A stretch of DNA of 10,079 nucleotides from an uncultured Saprospiraceae bacterium (GCA_937942465.1 CALDEO010000259.1:1-10079), one strand, 5' to 3'; positions 1 through 6,899 are shown, counted from the first letter of the stretch. A program made the numbers and translations. The notes: a model not told the origin generated them from the letters alone.

Positions 1-40
1 CTTTAAGTATTTTGATCATCGAACTTAATTATAATCTAAT

Positions 41-1084
41 TTAATCTTCAAATATTTTAACGACCCGTTCACCTGGCTTGGTATATCCACGATACATCCC
101 AGAGGTATTAAATGGCATCGCAACATTACCTTTGTTGTCCAGTATTATAGCACCTCCAGTGGCACCTATATCCTTGAGTTTATTATTGATCACAAGATCA
201 CCTGCTTCTACTACAGATGCTCCTGTATACTCCATAACGCTAGATATATCATGTGCTACAGCATAGCGAATAAAAAACTCACCATGCCCTGTACAAGATA
301 CTCCACAAGTCTTGTTATTAGCATAAGTACCTGCACCGATGATTGGAGAGTCGCCTATCCTATTGTATCTCTTATTGGTCATACCACCAGTTGATGTACC
401 AGCTACGATATTGCCTTCTTTATCGAGAGCAACAGCACCTACCGTTCCATGTTTCTTGTCTAGATCATCACTTTCTGATAGCTCTGTAGTCTCTTTATTT
501 TTTATTCGCTGCAGCGAATCCCATCTTCTCTGAGTAAAGAAGTAAGACGAGTCCACTAGAGTTACATTTTGCCTTTCGGCGAATGTCTCTGCACCTATAC
601 CGACCATCATCACATGCTCCGAATGTTCTAAGACTGCTCTTGCTCCAGAAATCGGATTTTTAATACGACCTACTCCACCGATAGCTCCTGCTTGTAAGTC
701 AGAGCCTATCATGATAGATGCATCCATTTCGTTGGTTCCTGCATTTGTAAAAACAGCTCCTTTACCTGCATTAAACAATGGAGAATCCTCCATATATCGG
801 ATCGTATTCTCTACTGCATCAAGGCTTGTACCACCATCTGCCAATATTCGCTCACCTATGTCTAGAGCGGCATTAAGTGCTTTTATATAATCAGTTTTTT
901 GTTGTTCGGTCATTTTATCCTTGAGCAGTGTGCCTGCACCACCGTGTATAACCATAGCATATGGAGCATTACTACCCTTCACCGGGTTATCTTTTTTATC
1001 CATTTGGGTACAGGATTGTATTGTAAACATCAAAACAATGCATACCGCTAGCAATGTGCCACTATACTGCTGCATTCTTATCAT
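41..1084 (-). CDS. Isoaspartyl peptidase / type 2 L-asparaginase (Ntn hydrolase), predicted lipoprotein
   Basis: The enzyme should hydrolyse isoaspartyl dipeptides and/or L-asparagine after cleaving itself into alpha and beta subunits. The predicted nucleophile is Thr214 in the HGT motif (212-214), which becomes the N-terminus of the beta chain. RIGDSP (242-247; Arg242, Asp245) and CTGHGE (264-269; Thr265, Gly266, Gly268) match the substrate-binding residues of E. coli IaaA at identical spacing from the nucleophile. The N-terminal half has HGGAG (47-51) and the NAGKGAVFTNAG segment (105-116). Residues 1-25 form a signal peptide ending in the lipobox IQSC, so lipidation at Cys25 and a periplasmic or outer-membrane location are inferred; many relatives are cytoplasmic, although secreted glycosylasparaginases are known in Bacteroidota. 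The 347-residue length is normal once the signal is subtracted. The start overlaps the end of the upstream acyltransferase gene by 23 bp (14 bp if Met4, at 1075, is used), implying co-transcription and probably translational coupling. Exact substrate preference cannot be read from sequence. Confidence 0.93.
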   Translation of the reverse strand: MIRMQQYSGTLLAVCIVLMFTIQSCTQMDKKDNPVKGSNAPYAMVIHGGAGTLLKDKMTEQQKTDYIKALNAALDIGERILADGGTSLDAVENTIRYMEDSPLFNAGKGAVFTNAGTNEMDASIMIGSDLQAGAIGGVGRIKNPISGARAVLEHSEHVMMVGIGAETFAERQNVTLVDSSYFFTQRRWDSLQRIKNKETTELSESDDLDKKHGTVGAVALDKEGNIVAGTSTGGMTNKRYNRIGDSPIIGAGTYANNKTCGVSCTGHGEFFIRYAVAHDISSVMEYTGASVVEAGDLVINNKLKDIGATGGAIILDNKGNVAMPFNTSGMYRGYTKPGERVVKIFED

Positions 1085-2198
1085 AGGTTTTTACCTTTTT
1101 ATATAATTTGAATAAGTCATAATACCATAAAGTAAAGAATCCTGCTGGTATCATCCATACAAGACAATACAACTTACCGATAGACACCAAGACTAATGCT
1201 AAGAATATGTGATAAATAAGCATCAAAACTAGGATACAAGCGATTGCAATACTTGAGTAAAATACGATCTTCTTGACTTTACTATTCAAGAATGCACGTA
1301 TCATCAATGCAGGTATGATATAAATCAAAAAACCAGGAATGGCTAGCAAAGAACCAAATACCAAGTACATCTGCTGCATAAATGAAAACTCAAAATCTCC
1401 CTCAACAGTAACTTTAGTCCCTTCGTTGACTGCCTTGGCAATAGCGATACTTTCAGTTAATTGAGCTCTTGATTTTTTCCAAATTGGTGGTATACCTTTA
1501 AAATGCTTTATTTCTACTTTAAGCAACTCCTTCTTAAGTGCTTTTTCATCTTTCAAGTCATCTAGATGAATTATATGCTCTTTCATTTTACCAAACAAAG
1601 TCTCGGTAAATTGCCTCATATTGACTTTCGCTTCTCCCTCTACAAATGACTTATCGAGTACTACTCTTTCGCCGATACTGACCATTACGTCACTTCTGAA
1701 TGTAGACGAGCTCGTAAAGTTAATCCCTACAGGCAGTACATCGATCTCTAAGTCTGGTTTCTCTGATAATGCGTCTTGTGCTATCCTAGAGATTCCTTTT
1801 TGCAGCGGACGCAACTGGTGATGCATCTCGGTGCTACCTTCTACAAATATTAGGATTCGCTCACCAGCGATGAGTTTATTCTTAAGTATATTTAAGTGCT
1901 TTTGATTATTTCGTAATTCTTTAAACCCATCCTTAAATCTAAAAATGGGCACTTGATTGGTATGAGTAAGTAGCCATACTAGCCACTTGTTGTTAAACAT
2001 ATCACCTCTTACCAAGAAATGCAGTGGTATATCAAACAAACATCCAAGTATAATAGGCTCCGCAAAGCCACTTGGATGATTACAAGCTATCAAAGTAGGT
2101 CTGTCACTTTTAAGGTTTTCTTTTCCCCAATAATGGATTTTTCTGTAAAAGATAACAGCCGCAATTTTTGCTAAAAACCTCAATAATTTATAAAACAT
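1062..2198 (-). CDS. PlsC-like 1-acyl-glycerol-phosphate (lysophospholipid) acyltransferase, membrane protein
   Basis: This is a glycerolipid acyltransferase-fold protein of 378 residues, probably transferring an acyl chain to a lysophospholipid or related acceptor at the inner membrane. Motif I is NHPSGFAEP (40-48). Its His41 is separated from the acidic residue Glu47 by five residues, against HX4D in E. coli PlsC. PIFRFKDGF (84-92) corresponds to motif II. FVEGST (118-123) is motif III, the phosphate-binding FPEGT of the family. VLPVGINF (154-161) is motif IV. The catalytic domain occupies about residues 1-215. A charged stretch (about 215-250) follows, then a C-terminal hydrophobic region with about three membrane segments (276-302, 309-335, 340-362), an extension absent from short PlsC proteins. 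It is the first gene of a minus-strand unit with the asparaginase and is divergent from miaA. The acceptor is uncertain: phosphatidic acid synthesis, ornithine or other aminolipids, or envelope lipid remodelling are all possible. Confidence 0.85.
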   Translation of the reverse strand: MFYKLLRFLAKIAAVIFYRKIHYWGKENLKSDRPTLIACNHPSGFAEPIILGCLFDIPLHFLVRGDMFNNKWLVWLLTHTNQVPIFRFKDGFKELRNNQKHLNILKNKLIAGERILIFVEGSTEMHHQLRPLQKGISRIAQDALSEKPDLEIDVLPVGINFTSSSTFRSDVMVSIGERVVLDKSFVEGEAKVNMRQFTETLFGKMKEHIIHLDDLKDEKALKKELLKVEIKHFKGIPPIWKKSRAQLTESIAIAKAVNEGTKVTVEGDFEFSFMQQMYLVFGSLLAIPGFLIYIIPALMIRAFLNSKVKKIVFYSSIAIACILVLMLIYHIFLALVLVSIGKLYCLVWMIPAGFFTLWYYDLFKLYKKVKTYDKNAAV

Positions 2199-2236
2199 GT
2201 TCTTTATTCTCTGTTTATTCTGTTAACACTGCGCCA

Positions 2237-2244
2237 CAAAAATA
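2237..2244 (-). promoter_or_regulatory. Candidate -7 box for the acyltransferase-asparaginase unit
   Basis: Read on the minus strand, the sequence is TATTTTTG, a full match to the Bacteroidota -7 consensus TAnnTTTG. It lies 38 nt ahead of the acyltransferase ATG, giving a leader of roughly 35 nt. No clear -33 TTG is seen at 17-23 nt upstream, so this rests on the -7 box alone in an A/T-rich region. Confidence 0.4.
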
Positions 2245-2252
2245 TAAAAGTC

Positions 2253-2260
2253 TAGATTTG
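2253..2260 (+). promoter_or_regulatory. Candidate -7 box for miaA (near-leaderless)
   Basis: TAGATTTG is a full match to TAnnTTTG and ends 5 nt before the miaA GTG. Transcription from such a box normally begins a few nucleotides downstream, so the mRNA would start at or next to the start codon. No TTG is present at the usual -33 distance. The box lies 8 bp from the opposing acyltransferase box, so the two divergent polymerases would compete for the same DNA. Confidence 0.45.
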
Positions 2261-2265
2261 AATCT

Positions 2266-3177
2266 GTGAAAACAGAACACAACTCTAAGAACAAGTTAAT
2301 AATAATTGCAGGCCCTACTGGTATAGGTAAGTCAAATATAAGTTTAAAATTGGCTCAATCAATGCATTGTGAAATAATTGGCGCAGATAGTAGACAGCTT
2401 TACCAAGAAATGTCGATCGGAACTGCAAAATCATCACCAAAAGACCTAGAGATCGTAAAACATCATATGGTGGATAGCCACTCCATCAATCAAGAAATAA
2501 CTACAAGCCAATACGAAAAACAAACTTTAGAAATCCTAAACTCTGTATTCAAACAACATAATGTCGCTATTCTCACTGGTGGAACGGGTCTATACATAAA
2601 GTCTGTAGTCGAAGGATTGGACGAACTAGCGCCACCCAATCTTATTCTTAGAAACGAATTGGAAACGGGATATGCAGAGCATGGCATCGATTACTTACAA
2701 GATTATTTAAAAGAACTAGACCTTGCTACCTTTGAAAAAATAGATATTCAAAATTCTAGAAGACTTATAAGAAGTATCGAAATACTAAAATCTGATTTTA
2801 TTCCGAAAGGTAAATCTAAAAAAGAACCAAGAGACTTCACTCCAATCCCTATATGCATCACTATGGACCGAGAGCTCCTGTATGATCGCATCAATACTCG
2901 AGTCGATCGGATGATGTCCGATGGCTTATTGAAAGAAGTAGAATCATTGGTTGAGCATCGTCAACTCAAGTCTATGCAGACGGTGGGATATTCTGAGTTA
3001 TTCAAATACCTAGATGGTGATATCGATCTAGATACAGCTATAGAATTAATAAAAAGAAATAGCCGTCGATATGCCAAAAGGCAAATGACTTGGTTTAGAA
3101 ATCAAGGTGAATGGAAAAATTTTAGCGCTGACAATTATTCTGGTATTCTAGAATATATCAATACTCAGTTGATATAA
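2266..3177 (+). CDS. miaA: tRNA dimethylallyltransferase (tRNA delta(2)-isopentenylpyrophosphate transferase)
   Basis: MiaA transfers the dimethylallyl group of DMAPP to N6 of adenosine 37 in tRNAs that read codons beginning with U (i6A37), which stabilises codon pairing and reading frame. The 303-residue protein is of normal length. The P-loop GPTGIGKS is at 16-23. DSRQLYQEMSIGTAK (41-55) supplies the predicted catalytic base Asp41 and DMAPP/tRNA contacts. GGTGLY is at 105-110, the tRNA-binding insertion lies near 120-195, and QTVGYSE (238-244) and RNSRRYAKRQMTWFRN (264-279) are family signatures. The start is GTG at 2266: an in-frame TAA lies at 2245-2247, no ATG, GTG or TTG lies between that stop and this codon in frame, and the P-loop begins 15 residues in as expected. 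No Shine-Dalgarno sequence is visible. It is a single gene, divergent from the acyltransferase, with no clear terminator downstream. Confidence 0.97.
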   Translation: MKTEHNSKNKLIIIAGPTGIGKSNISLKLAQSMHCEIIGADSRQLYQEMSIGTAKSSPKDLEIVKHHMVDSHSINQEITTSQYEKQTLEILNSVFKQHNVAILTGGTGLYIKSVVEGLDELAPPNLILRNELETGYAEHGIDYLQDYLKELDLATFEKIDIQNSRRLIRSIEILKSDFIPKGKSKKEPRDFTPIPICITMDRELLYDRINTRVDRMMSDGLLKEVESLVEHRQLKSMQTVGYSELFKYLDGDIDLDTAIELIKRNSRRYAKRQMTWFRNQGEWKNFSADNYSGILEYINTQLI

Positions 3178-3279
3178 CAGACGAGTACTACATACGTCAG
3201 ATCTACCCTATATTGCATAATTGTAATGTACATGTCCTAGTAAACACAGTCTACATCCATGATTCTCTGTAAAAAAGGA

Positions 3280-3287
3280 TATATTTG
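3280..3287 (+). promoter_or_regulatory. Candidate -7 box for the secreted T9SS protein
   Basis: TATATTTG matches TAnnTTTG and lies 29 nt before the ATG at 3317, leaving a leader of about 25 nt that is A-rich and has no Shine-Dalgarno sequence. No TTG is found at the usual -33 spacing, so the call rests on one box. The rest of the 139-bp gap (3178-3316) shows no gene and no obvious terminator for miaA. Confidence 0.42.
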
Positions 3288-3316
3288 ACAAATCTTAATA
3301 AGACTTAAAAAATCAT

Positions 3317-5689
3317 ATGAAACAAAATTTACTTTTCTCTCTATTGATGTTATTCGGATTGTCCTTAACAGCTCAGGATAATATCAATATGACCCTCGTC
3401 TCTAACGTTCAATTTAATGAAAACAGTAGTGATATCTGGGGATTTGTCGATGCAAATGGTATAGAATATGCCATCATCGGTACTGCAACGAATACAAGAA
3501 TATACTCCTTAGAAAACCCAGCTAGCCCGATCGAAAGAGCAGTTGTACCTGGTGCTTCTAGTATCTGGAGAGATATTAAAAGTTGGAAAAACCACATCTA
3601 TGTAACTACTGACCAGGGCACAGATGGTCTTGTCATTATCGATATGACCGATGCGCCTGAGACTATTACGTATGACTATTGGAAGCCATCATTGACTGTA
3701 GAAGGCAATACTTCTCCACTAGAGAGATGTCACAATATCTACATCGATGAGAAGGGTTATGCATACTTGGCAGGATGTAACATCGCTAATAGAGGTGTTA
3801 TCATGCTAGATGTCGATACAGATCCTAATGCTCCTATATACTTGGGTGCTGCAGACTTGACGTACTCTCATGATGCCTACACAAGAGGTGATACATTATA
3901 TGCTTCTGAAATCAATATTGGTGAATTTAGTATTTATGATATTTCTGACCCATCAGATCCTATGTATTTGGGTGGTGCTGAGACTTCAATGAATTTCACA
4001 CATAATGCGTGGTTGTCAGATGATGGCAATACATTATTTACAACAGATGAAAGAGCGAATGGATACGTTGACTCTTATGATATCTCTGACTTAGGGAATA
4101 TTAAAAGACTTGATATATACCAACCAATAGCAACTGCAGGTGAGAATGTAATACCGCACAATACACATTTTCTAGATAACTATTTGATTACTTCATGGTA
4201 CACAGACGGTATCGTTATTACTGATGTAACTGACCCATCTAACATTATTAAAGTTGGAGCATTCGATACATGGGATGGTGCCAATGGTGGATTTAATGGT
4301 TGTTGGGGTGCATACCCTTTCTTATCTAGTGGATTGATATTAGGTAGTGATATCCAGACTGGATTGTACGTATTTCAACCAAACTATACGAGAGCAGCAA
4401 GACTAGAAGGTACTGTAACAAATAAACTATCTGGTGATGCAATCAATAATGCTAGTGTTGAAATAATCAATACGCAGCCGAATGCTACTACAACAGATCC
4501 GTCTGGAGAATATAAAACTGGAATCGTAGAAACAGGACTAAAGAGTGTTACGTTTTCACACCCAGAGTATTTCTCTAAAACGATCGATGGAGTTAACTTC
4601 AACAACGGTAATGTAATAACGCTGAATGCTGAGTTAGAAAGAAAAGAAAGTGTGAGTTTCAGTGTAAATACGATCAAATCAACTGATGGCACGCCATTGG
4701 CCGATTGTGAAGTTATACTTATAAGTGAATCAACTACTGTCAAATTGACTACAGATGGCGGTGGTATAGTAAACTCTTCAGCTTTTGCAGACTCATACGA
4801 TGTATACGTAGGTAAATGGGGATATTTACAAAAAGTAGTAAGTGATGTCAATCTATTTACAACACCTGTGATCACAGTAGATCTAGAAGTTGGATATGAA
4901 GATGATTTCATTTTTGACTTAGGTTGGACTTCTTCAGGTAATGGGTCTTCTGGATTCTGGGAAAAAGCAATACCTAACCCTACTGACTTTGGTGGATCAT
5001 TTTCTAATGTTAATGAAGATATCCAGGGAGACCTAGGAGATGAGTGTTATGTAACTGGTAACGAACTAGGCGGTGCAGGTGCCGATGACGTAGATGGTGG
5101 CAATGTAGTGCTTACATCTATGGATATGGACTTAAGTGAATACACCAACCCAAGAATTGAGTACAATGCTTGGTTCTTTAATGATGGAGGTCAAGGAACA
5201 GACCCTAACGATAAATTGACAATCAGTATCACCAATGGTGTACAGACAGTAATACTAGAAGAGATAACAGAATCACAAAGTAACTGGAGAGATCGATCAG
5301 TATTCAATCTTAATGGTATGATTACGCTTAACGCTAATATGCAATTGATCGTAGAGACTGCTGATGATGATCCTGGACACCTTGTTGAAGGAGGATTTGA
5401 TGCATTTAAGGTATTAGACGGTCTTGTATCAACTAATGAAATAGCAAGCTATGATATTACAGTAAGTCCTAACCCATTTGCTGATCAAGTACAGATAGAT
5501 TTTGACTATAACGGTCCTACCAACATTGCAATAATCAACAATCAAGGTCAGGTAATTAGAAGTATTATGACTGATAGCAACAGAAATTCGATCAATTTGA
5601 AAGAATTAAATGCTGGAATGTATATTATTCAAATTAATGACATGTCAGGCAGAACGATCGCATCAGAGAAAATAATAAAAGGTAATTAA
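3317..5689 (+). CDS. Secreted choice-of-anchor B / LVIVD-repeat protein with T9SS C-terminal sorting domain
   Basis: This is a 790-residue secreted or cell-surface protein of unknown function. Residues 1-19 are a signal peptide (cleavage near LTA/QD). Residues 24-355 resemble the choice-of-anchor B domain: WGFVD near 41, SSIWRDIKSW near 81, and repeated LVIVD-type blades GLVIID (about 103), GVIMLDV (159), FSIYDISDP (203), VDSYDISD (250), GIVITDVTDP (297) and TGLYVF (347), suggesting a beta-propeller. ARLEGTV (about 361) opens a carboxypeptidase-regulatory-like beta-sandwich to about 440. A second similar sandwich runs to about 530, and 532-705 looks like a jelly-roll/MAM-like domain with FWEKAIPNP. 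Residues 717-790 form a type A T9SS sorting domain: SPNPF, NNQGQVIRS, LNAGMYIIQI, ending KIIKGN. Export through the outer membrane by T9SS with removal of this domain is inferred. No catalytic residues are recognisable; binding or adhesion is likelier than enzymatic activity. No T9SS or substrate gene is adjacent, so context gives no clue. Confidence 0.9.
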   Translation: MKQNLLFSLLMLFGLSLTAQDNINMTLVSNVQFNENSSDIWGFVDANGIEYAIIGTATNTRIYSLENPASPIERAVVPGASSIWRDIKSWKNHIYVTTDQGTDGLVIIDMTDAPETITYDYWKPSLTVEGNTSPLERCHNIYIDEKGYAYLAGCNIANRGVIMLDVDTDPNAPIYLGAADLTYSHDAYTRGDTLYASEINIGEFSIYDISDPSDPMYLGGAETSMNFTHNAWLSDDGNTLFTTDERANGYVDSYDISDLGNIKRLDIYQPIATAGENVIPHNTHFLDNYLITSWYTDGIVITDVTDPSNIIKVGAFDTWDGANGGFNGCWGAYPFLSSGLILGSDIQTGLYVFQPNYTRAARLEGTVTNKLSGDAINNASVEIINTQPNATTTDPSGEYKTGIVETGLKSVTFSHPEYFSKTIDGVNFNNGNVITLNAELERKESVSFSVNTIKSTDGTPLADCEVILISESTTVKLTTDGGGIVNSSAFADSYDVYVGKWGYLQKVVSDVNLFTTPVITVDLEVGYEDDFIFDLGWTSSGNGSSGFWEKAIPNPTDFGGSFSNVNEDIQGDLGDECYVTGNELGGAGADDVDGGNVVLTSMDMDLSEYTNPRIEYNAWFFNDGGQGTDPNDKLTISITNGVQTVILEEITESQSNWRDRSVFNLNGMITLNANMQLIVETADDDPGHLVEGGFDAFKVLDGLVSTNEIASYDITVSPNPFADQVQIDFDYNGPTNIAIINNQGQVIRSIMTDSNRNSINLKELNAGMYIIQINDMSGRTIASEKIIKGN

Positions 5690-5695
5690 TTCATT

Positions 5696-5744
5696 TTCAA
5701 GCGGTAGCGTAGTCAATAAACTTGATTCTATTCTACCGCTTGAA
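5696..5744 (+). terminator. Long hairpin after the T9SS protein gene, possible terminator or mRNA 3'-end structure
   Basis: A perfect 12-bp inverted repeat begins 6 nt after the stop codon: TTCAAGCGGTAG (5696-5707) pairs with CTACCGCTTGAA (5733-5744). The 25-nt loop can itself form a small TCAA/TTGA stem (5713-5716 with 5722-5725). No U-run follows at once; the nearest T tract is at about 5769-5775. The position and perfect pairing point to transcript-end formation or 3'-end protection, but it is not a classic intrinsic terminator. Confidence 0.55.
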
Positions 5745-5797
5745 TGACTTAAAGTAAGTGAGCAAATATTTTTTTAATGATTTTTGCAAATAAGCTT

Positions 5798-5825
5798 TTG
5801 AATTCTAAAAAAGATAATACCTTTG
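5798..5825 (+). promoter_or_regulatory. Strong Bacteroidota-type promoter upstream of tRNA-Glu
   Basis: A TTG at 5798-5800 (within TTTTG), a 17-nt spacer and TACCTTTG (5818-5825) make a complete -33/-7 promoter in the pattern TTG-N17-23-TAnnTTTG. The upstream DNA is A/T-rich with T tracts (5769-5775, 5781-5785) and the heptamer GCAAATA twice (5762-5768, 5786-5792), reminiscent of UP elements at stable-RNA promoters. Initiation near 5830 would give a leader of about 115 nt before the mature tRNA-Glu 5' end. It is the best promoter match in the window. Confidence 0.72.
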
Positions 5826-5879
5826 CATTGCTTTAGAAGAAAAGCGATTTAGTTGCATACCAATTTAAAGTTCAACCTG

Positions 5880-5912
5880 ATGACTCACTCGGTTCAGTTC
5901 ATCGAAATATAA
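5880..5912 (+). other. Possible 10-codon ORF in the tRNA-Glu leader
   Basis: ATG at 5880 opens a frame encoding MTHSVQFIEI and stops at TAA 5910-5912. It lies between the promoter and the tRNA, and its last codons, including one GAA, form the left arm of the adjoining hairpin. A frame this short occurs easily by chance and no Shine-Dalgarno sequence is present. It is recorded because of where it sits, not because translation is shown. Confidence 0.15.
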
Positions 5913-5935
5913 TCCTAATATTGGATTACATTTCG
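5903..5935 (+). promoter_or_regulatory. Hairpin just upstream of tRNA-Glu (processing signal or operator)
   Basis: CGAAATATAATCC (5903-5915) and GGATTACATTTCG (5923-5935) are inverted repeats of 13 bp with one mismatch, around a 7-nt TAATATT loop. One further pair (T5902 with A5936) can extend the stem. It ends 10 nt before the mature tRNA 5' end. If transcribed from the promoter at 5798-5825 it would be part of the pre-tRNA 5' leader. It could instead be a DNA operator: its right arm contains TACATTTC, a near-match to a -7 box. Confidence 0.5.
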
Positions 5936-5945
5936 AACAGAATAT

Positions 5946-6017
5946 GGCCCGTTCGTCTATCGGCTAGGACGCCAGGTTTTCATCCTGGTAAGAGGGGTTC
6001 GATTCCCCTACGGGCTA
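5946..6017 (+). tRNA. tRNA-Glu (anticodon UUC)
   Basis: A full cloverleaf of 72 nt can be drawn. The acceptor stem is GGCCCGT (5946-5952) with ACGGGCT (6010-6016), including one G-U pair, and A6017 is the discriminator. The D stem is GTCT/GGAC, the anticodon stem is CCAGG/CCTGG, and its 7-nt loop TTTTCAT places TTC as anticodon. The variable loop is TAAG, and the T arm is AGGGG-TTCGATT-CCCCT. CCA is not encoded and must be added after transcription. It reads GAA and, by wobble, GAG. It appears to be a single-tRNA unit, with its own promoter upstream and a terminator 14 nt downstream. Confidence 0.97.
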
Positions 6018-6030
6018 CAACTAATGTATA

Positions 6031-6067
6031 AACCACCTATAAGTCTTGCACTTTTAGGTGGTTTTTT
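6031..6067 (+). terminator. Intrinsic terminator of tRNA-Glu
   Basis: AACCACCTATAAG (6031-6043) pairs with CTTTTAGGTGGTT (6051-6063): 13 positions with a single T-T mismatch around a 7-nt loop. A run of six T (6062-6067) and a further T-rich stretch follow directly. This is a classic rho-independent terminator that closes the tRNA unit and insulates dapB. Confidence 0.92.
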
Positions 6068-6122
6068 GTTTTCTGTTCTTTCTGATCTTTTATACCTCCT
6101 ACAGTCAACAAACTCAATATTG

Positions 6123-6130
6123 TACATTTA
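6123..6130 (+). promoter_or_regulatory. Weak candidate -7 box for dapB
   Basis: TACATTTA differs from TAnnTTTG only in the last base and ends 11 nt before the dapB ATG. No TTG is found at -33 distance. dapB needs its own promoter in the 74 bp after the tRNA terminator, and this is the best match I can see there. Confidence 0.25.
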
Positions 6131-6141
6131 AAAATCGATCA

Positions 6142-6870
6142 ATGAATATTGCCATCCTAGGTTACGGAAAAATGGGTAAAGCCATAGAACAACTTGCACT
6201 ATCTAAAGAGTACACAATACCACTCAAGATAACTGCAGACAATAGGTCCGAGCTTACGATAGACAATCTCAAAGAGTGTGATGTCGCTATTGAGTTCAGT
6301 ACACCAGAGACCGCTTATGACAATCTTAAACTCTGTGTAGAGGCAGGAGTACCTGTCGTCTGTGGTACAACTGGGTGGCTCGACAACCTTGATACGTTGA
6401 TACAATCTATATACAAGAGCGATGGTAGCTTTTTATATGCGTCAAACTTCAGTCTAGGAGTTAATCTATTTTTTGAAATCAACAAGCAAGTTGCTAGTCT
6501 TCTCGGCCAATATCAGGATTACTTACCAGTGATGCATGAAATACACCATATGGAGAAAAAAGATGCCCCAAGCGGCACGGCCATTACGCTTGCCAATCAA
6601 ATATCAGAGATACACCCTACTCTATCTGGTTGGACTGATGACCTACAAGCAACAACTCAGGATAAAATCAAAATAGCAAGCCACAGACAGCCAGACGTGC
6701 CAGGTACACATATTATTAACTACTCTAGTCCGATCGATGATATTACGATCAGCCACGTAGCTAAGAATCGAATAGGTTTTGCATTAGGTGCATTGCTCGC
6801 AGCTGAATACATACACGATAAAAAAGGAGTATTTACGATGTCCGATGTACTCGGCATTCATAAATCATAA
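6142..6870 (+). CDS. dapB: 4-hydroxy-tetrahydrodipicolinate reductase
   Basis: DapB reduces 4-hydroxy-tetrahydrodipicolinate to tetrahydrodipicolinate with NAD(P)H in the cytoplasm, in the diaminopimelate/lysine pathway that feeds peptidoglycan synthesis. The 242-residue protein has the Rossmann motif GYGKMG (7-12), EFSTPE (51-56), CGTTGW (74-79), SNFSLGVN (101-108) and the catalytic/substrate block HEIHHMEKKDAPSGTA (132-147); His135, His136 and Lys139 align with the E. coli His159-His160 and Lys163 region. The C-terminal domain ends with HVAKNRIGFALGALLAAEYI (205-224), typical of the family. It is about 30 residues shorter than the E. coli enzyme. The frame is open 28 codons further upstream to 6058, but that start lies inside the tRNA terminator stem and encodes an unrelated hydrophobic leader, so ATG 6142 is chosen; the Rossmann strand then begins at residue 2 as usual. 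No other dap gene is adjacent. Confidence 0.96.
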   Translation: MNIAILGYGKMGKAIEQLALSKEYTIPLKITADNRSELTIDNLKECDVAIEFSTPETAYDNLKLCVEAGVPVVCGTTGWLDNLDTLIQSIYKSDGSFLYASNFSLGVNLFFEINKQVASLLGQYQDYLPVMHEIHHMEKKDAPSGTAITLANQISEIHPTLSGWTDDLQATTQDKIKIASHRQPDVPGTHIINYSSPIDDITISHVAKNRIGFALGALLAAEYIHDKKGVFTMSDVLGIHKS

Positions 6871-6899
6871 ACTAACATTAGCGAAAGCTTAAATGAATA

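Noticed and set aside
4384..4911. 175-codon open frame on the minus strand
   Set aside because: It lies wholly inside the T9SS protein gene, which has clear domains and continuous homology-like structure; the antisense frame has low-complexity Ser/Thr/Val content and no recognisable motif.
6058..6141. 28-codon N-terminal extension of dapB encoding a hydrophobic, signal-like leader
   Set aside because: It begins inside the tRNA-Glu terminator stem and its T-run supplies the Phe/Leu residues. DapB is cytosolic and its Rossmann motif should begin at about residue 2, so ATG 6142 is the real start.
6877..6893. Small GAAA-tetraloop hairpin between the convergent dapB and terB-like genes
   Set aside because: The stem is only about five pairs with a bulge and has no T-run, too weak to call a terminator.
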